Positions 9,017-17,321 of a stretch of DNA of 64,000 nt are shown here, piece by piece. Numbering within the stretch: the stretch's first letter is position 1; each line of letters opens with the position of its first letter. The DNA is taken from the NCBI GenBank assembly GCA_032127875.1, contig JAQBHI010000093.1, positions 1 to 64,000 on the forward strand, given 5' to 3'. The position numbers and the translations under genes are program-made. This stretch comes from CADEEV01 sp032127875. Its GTDB lineage: Bacteria; Acidobacteriota; Vicinamibacteria; Fen-336. The notes under the pieces were generated by a model that had not been told where the DNA came from, did not search any database, and worked only from the letters and a program-made list of their open reading frames with translations.

Positions 9017-11319
9017 TGATCGCAGCCGGGAGACGAATGGGGACGCTGTGGCTGGTGCTGGCACTCGTGGCGAGCGCCGGCTGCGCGGCGGGCAACGCCT
9101 ACCGCCGTGGCCAGAAGGAAGCGAAGAAAGACCACTGGGACGCGGCCGTGGCCGGCATCACCAAGGCCGTGAGCCTTTCCCCCGACAACATCCAGTACAG
9201 GATCGCCCTCGAGAACGCGCGCATCCGGGCAAGCCGCTTCCACTACGACGAGGCCAGGAAGCAGCTCGCCGCCGACGCGCTGGACAAGGCGGCCGAAGAG
9301 CTGCAGATCGCCTCCAACTACGATCCCAGCAACAAGTCGGCCTCGGACGATCTCCAGATCGTGCGGGCGAAGATCCGCAAGCGCCAGGAGGAGAAGGACC
9401 ACCTCGCCCAGTACGATGCGATGAAGAGCCGTGCCGGCGCGGTGCGGGTGCCGGTTCCGGTGCTCTCCCCGCGCAGCCCCGTGCCGATCACGCTCAAGTT
9501 CTCCGAGCAGAGCCTGCAGAAGATCCTGGAGTCGCTCGGCAAGCTGGCGGGCGTCAACGTGATCTTCGACACGGACTATCGCGACAAGCGCTGGTCGGTC
9601 GACCTTTCGGGCGTCAGCTTCGAGGAGGCGCTCAACCAGATCACCCTCGTGAACCGGCTGCTCTACAAGGTGCTCGATCAGAACACGATCATCGTCGTGG
9701 CGGATTCGGCCGCGAAGCGCAAGATCTACGACGAGAACCTGGTCCAGACCTTCTATCTCGAGAATGCCGAGGTGAACGAGACGCTGCAGCTCGTGAAGAG
9801 CCTGGCCGGGATCCAGAAGGCGGCCGGCAACCTCAGCCTGGGCGCCATCACCATCACCGGCACGCCCGACGAGCTGGCGCTGGCGGCACGCATCATCGAG
9901 ACCAACGACAAGGCGCGGGGCGAGGTGATGGTCGAGGTGAACATCCTCGAGGTCAACAGGAACAACCTGAAGCGCTACGGCATCGAGCTCTCGAACTATG
10001 AGGCGCGCTCTACCTTCGCGCCGACCGGGGTCGAGGGCGAGGTGGCCGGCGGCTTCACCAATCTGCGCGCCCACTTGCTGTCGTCGATCAACCTCTCGGA
10101 TTTCGTGGTGAGTCTGCCCTCGACGCTGTTCGCTCGCTTCCTGCAAAACGATTCCAGCGTCCGGATTCTGGCAACGCCCAAGCTGCGCGCGGCCGAGGGC
10201 AAGAAGACCAGCCTGCGTGTCGGCACGGAAGTGCCGATACCGGTGACGACCTTCACGGCCAGCGCCCAGGGCGGCAATCAGACCTTCGTCCCGGCCACGT
10301 CTTTCCAGTACCGGAATGTAGGCGTGAACCTGGAGTTGACACCCAAGGTCAACGCCGCCGGCGAGATCCTCCTCGAGATGACCGTCGAGTTCTCTCAGAT
10401 CGGCGACGACCGCAACGTCGGCAGCGAGGGCAACCCCCTGATCGTTCCTACCTTCCTCACGCGCAACGTGACGGGGGTGCTGCGCGTCCGCGATGGCGAG
10501 ACGAGCCTGATCGGTGGGCTGATCTCTGGCCGCGACGCCGAGACGTTGCGAGGAGCTGCGGGACTCAGCAGCATTCCGCTGCTCGGCAAGCTCTTCACAT
10601 CCAGACAACGGACGCTCGACGAGCTGGAGGTGTTGATCTCGCTGACGCCGCACCTGGTTCGTGCCCCGAAGCTCTCCGAGGCGGATCTCGCGCCGCTCTT
10701 GATCGGCACCAAGGACTACACGCGGGTGAGGAGCGCACGCCCCTCGCTGTTCGCGGACGAGCCGGCCGCGGCGCCCGTCGCTGAGCCCACGCCGATACCG
10801 GCGCCGCCAGCGCTGCCGCCGTCCGACGTTCCTCCCGAACCCGAGGCCGTGGCGGCGCCAGCTGGCCTCGGCGACGCAACCCCCTCGAGCGGCGCAGCGC
10901 CGGCCACGCTCCAAAGCAGCGCCCGGGCCGTTTTCAGCCCGTCGGAGGCGCGCGTCAAGGTCGGCGAAAGCGTGGCGATCTCAGTCGTCTTGATCGGCGG
11001 GCGCAACGTGACTGCGGCCGACGTGGGTCTGGCCTACGACGCGAGCCTGCTGGAGGCGATCGACGTGAGTCCGGGCACGCTACTGACGCTCGACGGCCCC
11101 AGCGTCGGCGCCGAACGCAAGCTCGAGGCCGGTCACGTCCAGGCGCGCTTCACGCGTGACACGCCCGCGACGGGCTCGGGCGCCGTGGCGGTGATCCGCT
11201 TCAAGGCCCTGGCGCCCGGGACGGCCTCGCTCAATCTCACGAGCCTGGGCCTCACGACCTCGACGGGAGACGAAGCGGCGCCGGCGCAGGGCCCGGGCGC
11301 CGTGGTGGTGGAGCCATGA
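9016..11319 (+). CDS. Secretin (GspD/PilQ family) with C-terminal cohesin domain
   Basis: 767 aa. A lipoprotein signal peptide ends in the lipobox ASAGC (Cys23). A TPR-like helical region (~25-120) is followed by a secretin/TonB N-domain (PITLKFSEQSLQKILESLG), an N1-type domain, and the secretin barrel, with VPIPVTTF and the C-terminal motif GVNLELTPKV, ending near ISLTPHLVRAPKL. After a Pro-rich linker (~585-630) there is a cohesin-type beta domain (about 635-767: FSPSEARVKVGESVAISVVL ... VAVIRFKALAPGTASL). The secretin forms the outer-membrane channel; the cohesin module would be displayed on it. No dockerin partner is seen in the window. A paralogue without cohesin lies at 34713-36482. Confidence 0.93.
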   Translation: MIAAGRRMGTLWLVLALVASAGCAAGNAYRRGQKEAKKDHWDAAVAGITKAVSLSPDNIQYRIALENARIRASRFHYDEARKQLAADALDKAAEELQIASNYDPSNKSASDDLQIVRAKIRKRQEEKDHLAQYDAMKSRAGAVRVPVPVLSPRSPVPITLKFSEQSLQKILESLGKLAGVNVIFDTDYRDKRWSVDLSGVSFEEALNQITLVNRLLYKVLDQNTIIVVADSAAKRKIYDENLVQTFYLENAEVNETLQLVKSLAGIQKAAGNLSLGAITITGTPDELALAARIIETNDKARGEVMVEVNILEVNRNNLKRYGIELSNYEARSTFAPTGVEGEVAGGFTNLRAHLLSSINLSDFVVSLPSTLFARFLQNDSSVRILATPKLRAAEGKKTSLRVGTEVPIPVTTFTASAQGGNQTFVPATSFQYRNVGVNLELTPKVNAAGEILLEMTVEFSQIGDDRNVGSEGNPLIVPTFLTRNVTGVLRVRDGETSLIGGLISGRDAETLRGAAGLSSIPLLGKLFTSRQRTLDELEVLISLTPHLVRAPKLSEADLAPLLIGTKDYTRVRSARPSLFADEPAAAPVAEPTPIPAPPALPPSDVPPEPEAVAAPAGLGDATPSSGAAPATLQSSARAVFSPSEARVKVGESVAISVVLIGGRNVTAADVGLAYDASLLEAIDVSPGTLLTLDGPSVGAERKLEAGHVQARFTRDTPATGSGAVAVIRFKALAPGTASLNLTSLGLTTSTGDEAAPAQGPGAVVVEP

Positions 11320-12011
11320 AGGGGAGGAACGCCATGACGGGAAAGACGCTCGTCGCGTTGCTGGCGCTTGCCAGCGTAACCTGCAATCAGGCGATCCTGA
11401 CCTCACCAGCGGGCTCCACGATGACGATGGTCGCGAACCCGACCTTCATCGCGGCGAACGGCGAAGTGTCCGTGATCTCGGCCATCGTGATCGAGCCGAC
11501 CGGCCAGCCGGTGCCCGACGGTACGGTGATCCAGTTCTTCACGACCCTCGGCCGCATCGATCCACAGGGCAAGACCAACGATGGTGTCGCACGCGTGAAC
11601 CTGCAGTCGGATACGAACTCGGGCCCCGCGGAGTTGACCGCGATCTCCGGCGCCAATACGGCCACCGCCAGTGTGACGATCGGCAGTGGCCGGCCCGTTC
11701 TCGTCATCGTGAGCGCCGATCCGTCGCGCATCAAGACCACGACGCCACAGCGCCGGAGCCGGATCACGGCCAACGTCCGGGACGGCGATGGCAACGCGAT
11801 CCGCAACGTACCGGTGTTCTTCTCGATCGAGGGCTCTCCGGCGACCGAGTCTCTCGCCAGCGGCGGGCAGCCGGTCTTCACCGATAGCAACGGCCAGGCG
11901 TCGGACTTCCTGCAGACGAGCTATTCGAAGAAGGAGGTTCCCAAGACGGTGACGGTCACCGCCACTACTGCCAACGACATTTCGGCCAGCACACAGGTGA
12001 CGATCAACTAA
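11316..12011 (+). CDS. Lipoprotein with bacterial Ig-like (Big_1/invasin-type) domains
   Basis: 231 aa. ATG 11316 overlaps the secretin stop (ATGA); ATG 11334 is the alternative and leaves a shorter signal peptide. The signal ends at LALASVTC, a probable lipobox. Two Ig-like modules follow (about 30-125 and 130-231), recognisable by GQPVPDGTVIQFFTTLGRI, DGVARVNL and the second-module repeat GNAIRNVPVFFSIEG. Such modules are common in surface adhesins and in proteins attached to secretion machines. Its place between secretin and lytic transglycosylase suggests a structural or substrate role at the outer membrane, which is inference. Confidence 0.8.
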   Translation: MKGRNAMTGKTLVALLALASVTCNQAILTSPAGSTMTMVANPTFIAANGEVSVISAIVIEPTGQPVPDGTVIQFFTTLGRIDPQGKTNDGVARVNLQSDTNSGPAELTAISGANTATASVTIGSGRPVLVIVSADPSRIKTTTPQRRSRITANVRDGDGNAIRNVPVFFSIEGSPATESLASGGQPVFTDSNGQASDFLQTSYSKKEVPKTVTVTATTANDISASTQVTIN

Positions 12012-12622
12012 TGCGGAAGGCCGTGCTCGCCGCCGTGCTGCTCAGCGGAGCGCCTGCCGCGCGTGCGGAGATAGCGCTGCTAGCGAACGGCAAGGCGCTC
12101 AAGGTCGACAGCGTGCGAAGCGAGGGCGGCGAACGCCGCCTGGCGTTGCGCGGCGGCGGAGAGGTCAGCGTGCCCGCAGAGTTTCTCGTGGGCATCGTGC
12201 CCGACGAGGTCCTGGACGAGATCGCTCCCGGCGCGTCGCCGGCTGATCTGCGGGCGCTGACGCGGGCTGCTGCCCTGCGTCATGGTCTCGATCCGGCCCT
12301 GGTCCTCGCGGTCGTTGCCGTGGAGTCCGCTTTCGAGCCAGCGGCGCTCTCGCCGAAGGGGGCGCAGGGTCTGATGCAGCTCATGCCAGGGACAGCCAGT
12401 GCCCTGGGCGTCAGCGAGCCGTTCGACCCTGCCCAGAACCTGGATGGCGGCACGCGCCACCTCGGCGCGCTCGTCGCCCGCTACTCTGGAGACCTGACCA
12501 AGGCGCTCGCGGCCTACAACGCGGGCGAGGCGGCCGTGGCACGGCACCGTGGCGTGCCGCCGTATCGCGAGACGCGCGACTACGTGAGGCACGTCCTTCA
12601 GCGCTACGAAAAGGGGCCGTGA
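12011..12622 (+). CDS. Lytic transglycosylase (SLT family)
   Basis: 203 aa, start overlapping the previous stop (TAATG). A signal peptide (VLAAVLLSGAPAARA) is followed by a ~45-residue domain and then the SLT fold: catalytic Glu in AVVAVESAFEPAALSPKGAQ, GLMQLMPGTA, and AYNAGEAAV with GVPPYRETRDYV. It cleaves glycan strands in the periplasm to non-hydrolytic anhydro-muramyl ends. Within a secretion operon its likely job is local opening of peptidoglycan for the trans-envelope machine. Confidence 0.93.
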   Translation: MRKAVLAAVLLSGAPAARAEIALLANGKALKVDSVRSEGGERRLALRGGGEVSVPAEFLVGIVPDEVLDEIAPGASPADLRALTRAAALRHGLDPALVLAVVAVESAFEPAALSPKGAQGLMQLMPGTASALGVSEPFDPAQNLDGGTRHLGALVARYSGDLTKALAAYNAGEAAVARHRGVPPYRETRDYVRHVLQRYEKGP

Positions 12623-13215
12623 GCCGACGGCGCCAGGAAGGCTATGCGCTGGTTGCGCTGATCGCAGCCGTCGCAGTGATGCTCATCGGCCTCGGCGCGG
12701 CGGCCCCGACCTGGCGTTACGTGATGCAGAACGACCGCGAGGAGGAGCTGATCTTCCGTGGCACACAGATCGCCGATGCCGTGGCGCGCTTCCAGAAGAA
12801 GAACCTGAACGCGCCGCCCACGAGCCTCGAGGTGCTCGTCAAGGGCAAGTTCCTGCGCCGCGAGTGGAAAGACCCGATGGCGAAGGACGGTAAGTGGCGC
12901 TTCATCCGGCGGGGGGAAGGTATCGCGCCGATCGCGCCCCGCAGCAAAACGCCGACCACGACGCGCCCGCCCGGGCCCGGCGTCTCGGCTGGGCCCACGC
13001 TCGGCGGCTTCATCGGCGTCGCCAGTTTCAGCACCGGCAGGAGCCTGAGGCTCTTCAACGGCCGGCAGCGCTACAGCGAGTGGATCTTCGCGGTTGGCCA
13101 GCCGCGCGTCGTGGGCAAGCAGGCTGCCGCCCCGGTAATCCGACCCGCGCCGGCGGCGACGCCGGATACCGGCGGCTTCCCGCCGCCGCCGGGCGCAACG
13201 ACGAGCCTGCCCTAG
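12619..13215 (+). CDS. Prepilin-like protein (third pseudopilin of the operon)
   Basis: 198 aa, GTG start overlapping the upstream stop (GTGA). The leader SRRRQEG precedes YALVALIAAVAVMLIGLGAA: a prepilin-type N-terminus with Gly before the cleavage site but no Glu at position 5 of the mature helix. That is a feature of minor pilins and affects assembly. The middle (FQKKNLNAPPTSLEVLVKGK ... DPMAKDGKW) resembles the T2SS GspG fold. The C-terminal third is Pro/Thr/Gly-rich and low in complexity. Last gene of the operon, 3 bp from the convergent gene. Confidence 0.82.
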   Translation: MSRRRQEGYALVALIAAVAVMLIGLGAAAPTWRYVMQNDREEELIFRGTQIADAVARFQKKNLNAPPTSLEVLVKGKFLRREWKDPMAKDGKWRFIRRGEGIAPIAPRSKTPTTTRPPGPGVSAGPTLGGFIGVASFSTGRSLRLFNGRQRYSEWIFAVGQPRVVGKQAAAPVIRPAPAATPDTGGFPPPPGATTSLP

Positions 13216-13218
13216 AGA

Positions 13219-13893
13219 CTACTGCACCTCGGCATCCTCGCCGGACTCGTCCACGGGCTCGATCGGCGGCGCGGCGATCACGCTGGGCGGTGCGGGCGCC
13301 TGGGGCGCGAAGGGCGACACGGGGTAGCTGGCGGGAGCGTTGCCGGCCGGTAGCATGCGTGAGGGGGGGGAGTCTGGCTGATTCACGCCCGGTTGCAGAC
13401 CTCGGGGTCGACCGCCGACCATCGGCCGAGGCGGCTGGGAAGGCCCGACCGCCGGCAGGTCCTCCTCCTCGTCGACCGGGTCTTCTTCGCCATCCGGGAC
13501 GGCGGGAGCCGAGCGTGCCGTCGCCGAGCTCGTGGCAGGCGCGGGAGCCGCAGCCTGAGCGGCGCCGGCGGCCGGAGCAGCGCCGGCGATGACGAGGTGC
13601 TCCACGCGTGTGCCCGTCACGTCCATGCGCGCGAGGTAGTTGAGGCCGAGACCTTCGAGCACCGAGAGCACGGCTTCGGCCGGGGTCCGGTTCGCGAGGC
13701 TCGCGTTCACCAGGCTTTGCGGTGGCGCGCCCTCGTAGACGACGCTCATCCCGAGTTGTCGCGAGAGCTGGTCGAGAACTTCTGACAGGGGCGCCGCCTC
13801 GGCCCGCACGCTCACGCGGGTGCCGTCCTGTTTCACTTCGACCGAAGCCAGGGCAAACTCAGGCGCGTAGAGCGCCAGCAGCGCGAGCAGCAT
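13219..13893 (-). CDS. Secreted protein with secretin/TonB short N-terminal (STN-like) domain
   Basis: 224 aa from ATG 13893; a GTG far upstream at 14028 would extend it into an antiporter remnant and is rejected. A signal peptide (LLALLALYAPEFALA) is followed by an STN-like domain: VRAEAAPLSEVLDQLSRQL, VVYEGAPPQSLVNASLANRT and EAVLSVLEGLGLNYLAR. The rest is a long Ala/Pro/acidic tail. This domain normally opens secretins and TonB receptors; here it stands alone, with no barrel. It ends 3 bp from the secretion operon and reads against it, and may be an accessory part of the same machine. Confidence 0.75.
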   Translation of the reverse strand: MLLALLALYAPEFALASVEVKQDGTRVSVRAEAAPLSEVLDQLSRQLGMSVVYEGAPPQSLVNASLANRTPAEAVLSVLEGLGLNYLARMDVTGTRVEHLVIAGAAPAAGAAQAAAPAPATSSATARSAPAVPDGEEDPVDEEEDLPAVGPSQPPRPMVGGRPRGLQPGVNQPDSPPSRMLPAGNAPASYPVSPFAPQAPAPPSVIAAPPIEPVDESGEDAEVQ

Positions 13894-13980
13894 CACCCGA
13901 CCCACGTCTCCATTGAAGCACACAAACCCGTGCTGGTGTAAGGGTTCTCGGACGCGCCGGCCAGGCGTCGGGAAGCCCAA

Positions 13981-14126
13981 GGCTTCTCCCATCAGGCCGG
14001 CGAGGGGCAGCATGGCGAGACAGGACACCCCGAAGACCCAGGTGGCGCCGGCGTGGGTGAGCCCGAGATGAGGCTCACGGGCACGAGCACGAGAAGCAAG
14101 CGGAGCAGGTTCTTTCCGGTGATCAT
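13981..14126 (-). pseudogene. Remnant of a Ca2+/H+ antiporter gene (5' end only, frameshifted)
   Basis: Reading minus from ATG 14126 gives MITGKNLLRLLLVLVPVSLI; after a one-base frame change near 14062-14070 it continues LTHAGATWVFGVSCLAMLPL and AGLMGEA. This matches the N-terminal pattern of the CaCA/Cax cation exchanger family: a short basic start, a first helix ending PVSL, then a second helix ending PLAxxxGxA before the acidic TEE motif. The match stops after GEA at 13981, where unrelated sequence begins, so only about 45 of ~350 codons remain. Recognition is by eye from family pattern. Confidence 0.6.
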
Positions 14127-14136
14127 GCGGGCTGCC

Positions 14137-15387
14137 TCAGCGCCGATCGTGCCTTGCCGGGGTAGCCGCGGGCAGTGCCGCGGCCTGCTGGGACGGGGCT
14201 TCGGGAAGGGGGCGGTCCAGCAGCGTGAGGGCTTCGGCGCGCGCCACTTCGAAGGCCGAACGTTCCTCGTCGTCGATCGGCTCGGCCGGCGCCGACCGCA
14301 CCCGGAACGGGTTCACGAACGCCCCGTTCTGGAGCATGCGGTAGTCGAGGTGAGGCCCGGTGGCGAGACCCGTCTGGCCCACGGCGCCGATGCGTATGCC
14401 CTGGCTGACGCGCTGGCCCTTGCGAACCGCGATCCGCGAGAGATGGCCGTAGAGGGTCTCGAAACCGTTCGCATGGCGCAGCCGAACCGTGTTTCCGAAG
14501 CCGCCATCTCGGCCTGTGAACGTCACGATTCCGTCAGCCGAGGCGTTCACCGCTGTTCCCGTGGGAGCGGCAAAGTCGATCCCCAGGTGCGGGCGCACCG
14601 TGCGCAGCACCGGGTGAAGCCGGGCCCGCGTGAAGCCGGAGCTGATCCGCGTGAAGCGCAGCGGCGAGCGGAGGAAGGCCTTGCGCAGCGGCGTGCCGTC
14701 GGGGGCGTAGTAGCCCGCCCCGCGCTGGCCCTCGAAACGCACGGCGCGCAGCGTCCGCTCGCCGCGCACGAACTGGGCGGAGCGGATCTTGCCGTACTTC
14801 ACGAAGCGGCCGTCGAGAAAGAGCTTGTCGACCGCCACTCGAAACGAGTCGCCCCGCTGGATCTCGGTGTTGAAGTCCACGTCCCAGGCGAAGATGTCGG
14901 CCAGGTCGAGGGCGAGTTGGTCCTGCTCGCCGGTATCGGTGACGGCGGCGAAAAGGCTCGAGGTGATGGCGCCCGCGGCCGTCTCGACGCGCGTCTCGTA
15001 GGTCCGCGTCAGCACCTGCGCCGCCAGCGCCTGACCCTCCCGCGTCACTCGCAGCGTGCGCAGCTCGTCGATGCCGTAGGTGAAGGTGCGCAGCAGGCCG
15101 TCCGGAGCAATGGCCAGGCCGAACGGGTGGCCCACCGAGAGCCGTGCTAGATCGTAGACAGGCCGCGCGGCCTCGACCAGATTATGCACGCCGGCGCGCG
15201 TCAGCGTGCCGTCGAGGGCGCGGGCGAGGGTCTCGTTCCGCGCGATCGTGCCGCTCAGGATGCGGAGAGGTTCCGGCGTCGCTGCGGCCGCTACCGAATC
15301 CGACACGCGCCCGTCCACCCAGTCCGGAAAGTTGGTGGGGAGCAGGAGCAGGAACACTACCCCGAGGGCGCAGCCGAGTTGCTTCAA
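14137..15387 (-). CDS. M23-family peptidoglycan endopeptidase
   Basis: 416 aa, TTG start. An N-terminal signal/anchor helix (GCALGVVFLLLLP) is followed by an OapA/LysM-like region and a substrate-recognition domain (~100-240). The LytM/M23 catalytic domain carries PHLGIDFAAP (zinc His and Asp, ~266-270), GFETLYGHLSRI (catalytic His, ~314) and GPHLDYRM. In the last motif the usual HxH is H-L-D, so an Asp stands at the third zinc-ligand position. It should hydrolyse peptide cross-links in the periplasm. Because the promoter lies so close, a GTG at 15357 may be the true start. Confidence 0.9.
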   Translation of the reverse strand: MKQLGCALGVVFLLLLPTNFPDWVDGRVSDSVAAAATPEPLRILSGTIARNETLARALDGTLTRAGVHNLVEAARPVYDLARLSVGHPFGLAIAPDGLLRTFTYGIDELRTLRVTREGQALAAQVLTRTYETRVETAAGAITSSLFAAVTDTGEQDQLALDLADIFAWDVDFNTEIQRGDSFRVAVDKLFLDGRFVKYGKIRSAQFVRGERTLRAVRFEGQRGAGYYAPDGTPLRKAFLRSPLRFTRISSGFTRARLHPVLRTVRPHLGIDFAAPTGTAVNASADGIVTFTGRDGGFGNTVRLRHANGFETLYGHLSRIAVRKGQRVSQGIRIGAVGQTGLATGPHLDYRMLQNGAFVNPFRVRSAPAEPIDDEERSAFEVARAEALTLLDRPLPEAPSQQAAALPAATPARHDRR

Positions 15388-15399
15388 GATCAGTGACTT

Positions 15400-15427
15400 A
15401 GTATACGGACGCTGGCCGCAAGGTCAA
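15400..15427 (-). promoter_or_regulatory. Strong putative sigma70 promoter of the M23 peptidase gene
   Basis: On the minus strand TTGACC (15427-15422), 16-bp spacer, TATACT (15405-15400). It sits in the 57-bp gap between the upstream ubiD-like gene and the M23 gene. The predicted start site (~15393) leaves about five bases before the TTG at 15387. Confidence 0.6.
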
Positions 15428-15444
15428 GCGTTTGCTGGCGTTTA

Positions 15445-17250
15445 TCAGAATTTGTCGAGGTGTGCCGCCTCGGAATCGCCCATTTCCACAGAGCCTCCCG
15501 GGAAGTACTCGCGCCAACGGTCGCTGACCCTGCGCGCCACGTCCTCGCGGCACGTGAGTTCCGCCGGGAAGCCTGGCTTGAGGCGGGCGTCGATCAGGAT
15601 CGGCCCCTCAAAAGCGATGTGGTTGCGCACGATGGCGCGGCCCGCGGCGTGGATATCAGCCGCCGGCTCGAAGCGCGTGAAGGTCGTCCAGAGGAAGTTC
15701 ATCGGGCTCTTCGCGGCGCGCGCGGGCTCGTCGGTCAGAACGAGCAGTGGCCAGCCGGCGAAGACCGGCTGGGCGGCGAGGCGCGCCGCGGCCCGCGGTT
15801 CGTCCCCGAAGCGTGGCCCGCCGATCACGAGACAGCCGCCGCAGAACACGCGAACGTCGCTGACGCCCGGCGGTGGCGCCCCGTGGAATTCGCGGGGCAA
15901 CTCGCGCACGGGATCCCCGAGGCCCAGCCACACACCCTTCGAGCCCTCGTTGACCTTTGCCCCCGTGTAGTCGAGCGTGTCCATCGAGGTGTTCGAGAGC
16001 ACGTAGAGGTCGGTGTCCGGACGGGTACGGGCGAGGATGTGCTCGAGTGTCCCCCGAAAGTCCTTGAGGTCCACGGGCCGATCCGTCACGAGCAGGAATT
16101 TCGTGAGCGAGAGCTGGCCCTCGCCCAGAATGCGGAAAGCACTCGCCAGCGCCTCGCGGCGATAGCGCTCGCGGACGACTGCGGCCGCCAGCGAGTGGTA
16201 GCCCGTTTCGCCGTAGGACCACAACTGGCGCACGCCGGGCATCACGAGCGGGAACAGCGGTGAGAGAAGCTCCTGCAGCAGGTCGCCGATGTAGAAGTCC
16301 TCCTGCCGCGGCTTGCCCACCACCGTCGCCGGGTAGATCGCGCCCTTGCGATGGCAGAGATGTTCGATCTCGAAGACGGGGTAGTCGTGCCGCAGCGAGT
16401 AGTAGCCGTAGTGATCGCCAAACGGGCCCTCGGGCCGGCGCAGCTTCGGCGGCACGTGGCCGACGAGTGCGAATTCCGCGTTCGCCACGAGCGGGTGCGG
16501 CCCGGGCCCCGCGCACTGCCGCAGGCGTTCGCCGGCGATCAGCGAGGCGAGCAGCAGCTCCGGCAGGTTCTCGGGTAGCGGCGCGATCGCCGCGAGCATC
16601 AAGGCGGGCGGTCCGCCGAGGAAAACGGTGACGGGCAACGGCTCGTTGCGGCTCTCGGCCGCGGCGTGATGAAAGCCGCCGCCCTTGCCGATCTGCCAGT
16701 GCATGCCGGTGGTGTGCGGGCCGTGCACCTGGAGCCGGTACAGGCCGAGGTTGGGCGCCCCGCGTCGTTCGGGTGGCTGGGTGTAGACGAGCGGCAGCGT
16801 CAGGAAGGGGCCGCCGTCCTCCGGCCAGCAGGTGAGCACCGGCAGGCGCTCGAGCCGCACGTCGCGGGTGACGATCTCGGCGACGGGCCCGGAGCGGCGT
16901 TGCGAGAGACCGATCCGGAGCAGGTCCCCAGCCACGTCGCGAGCCTGCCAGAGTTTCGACGCAGTGGGGGGCAGCAGCGTCTCGGCCAGTTCCACGAGGC
17001 GCCGAATCAGTCGCGCCGGCCGTTCACCGAAGGCGAGCTCGGCGCGCCTCGCGGTGCCGAAGAGGTTCGTGGCGAGTGGGAAGTCGGCGCCCTCGACGCT
17101 CGTGAACAAGAGCGCGGGGCCGCCCGCGGCGATCACGCGGCGGTGGATCTCGGCTGCCTCGAGCCGGGCGTCGACGCGCGCGTCCACCTGCGCGAGTTCG
17201 CCATCGCGCTTGAGCCGGTCCAGGAAGCCGCGGAGATCGGGAAAGCTCAT
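15445..17250 (-). CDS. UbiD-family decarboxylase (probable menaquinone pathway)
   Basis: 601 aa from ATG 17250 (an ATG at 17268 adds six residues). It starts SFPDLRGFLDRLKRDGEL, typical of UbiD, and has the central core with EIVTRDVRLERLPVLTCWPED and GKGGGFHHAAAESRNEPLPV. ARLRRPEGPFGDHYGYYSL contains the ExxxEY-like acidic region around the prenylated-FMN site (here PEGPFGDHYGYY). UbiD enzymes need prenyl-FMN made by UbiX, not seen here. Divergent from mqnE by 71 bp, so it is probably the decarboxylase acting on the prenylated naphthoate in futalosine-type menaquinone synthesis. Confidence 0.85.
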   Translation of the reverse strand: MSFPDLRGFLDRLKRDGELAQVDARVDARLEAAEIHRRVIAAGGPALLFTSVEGADFPLATNLFGTARRAELAFGERPARLIRRLVELAETLLPPTASKLWQARDVAGDLLRIGLSQRRSGPVAEIVTRDVRLERLPVLTCWPEDGGPFLTLPLVYTQPPERRGAPNLGLYRLQVHGPHTTGMHWQIGKGGGFHHAAAESRNEPLPVTVFLGGPPALMLAAIAPLPENLPELLLASLIAGERLRQCAGPGPHPLVANAEFALVGHVPPKLRRPEGPFGDHYGYYSLRHDYPVFEIEHLCHRKGAIYPATVVGKPRQEDFYIGDLLQELLSPLFPLVMPGVRQLWSYGETGYHSLAAAVVRERYRREALASAFRILGEGQLSLTKFLLVTDRPVDLKDFRGTLEHILARTRPDTDLYVLSNTSMDTLDYTGAKVNEGSKGVWLGLGDPVRELPREFHGAPPPGVSDVRVFCGGCLVIGGPRFGDEPRAAARLAAQPVFAGWPLLVLTDEPARAAKSPMNFLWTTFTRFEPAADIHAAGRAIVRNHIAFEGPILIDARLKPGFPAELTCREDVARRVSDRWREYFPGGSVEMGDSEAAHLDKF

Positions 17251-17279
17251 GCGCTCAGCAGGCCGCATTGTAGTGCGGT

Positions 17280-17309
17280 TTGCCCGTGGCGCTTTGCGGA
17301 TGGTACGCT
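17280..17309 (+). promoter_or_regulatory. Putative promoter of the mqnE operon
   Basis: TTGCCC (17280-17285), 18-bp spacer, TACGCT (17304-17309), in the short divergent gap between the ubiD-like gene and mqnE. The hexamers are imperfect. The -10 ends 12 nt before ATG 17322. Confidence 0.3.
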
Positions 17310-17321
17310 CGCCTTCGGAGC

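Noticed and set aside
8743..10914. A 723-residue open frame antisense to the secretin gene, and a similar 555-residue one at 3876-5543
   Set aside because: Their translations are rich in Arg/His/Gln/Asp with no domain pattern, typical of the antisense of GC-rich genes; the sense strand codes clear GspE and secretin.
13894..14028. Start of the STN protein at GTG 14028
   Set aside because: The extension is the antiporter remnant; a normal signal peptide begins at ATG 13893.
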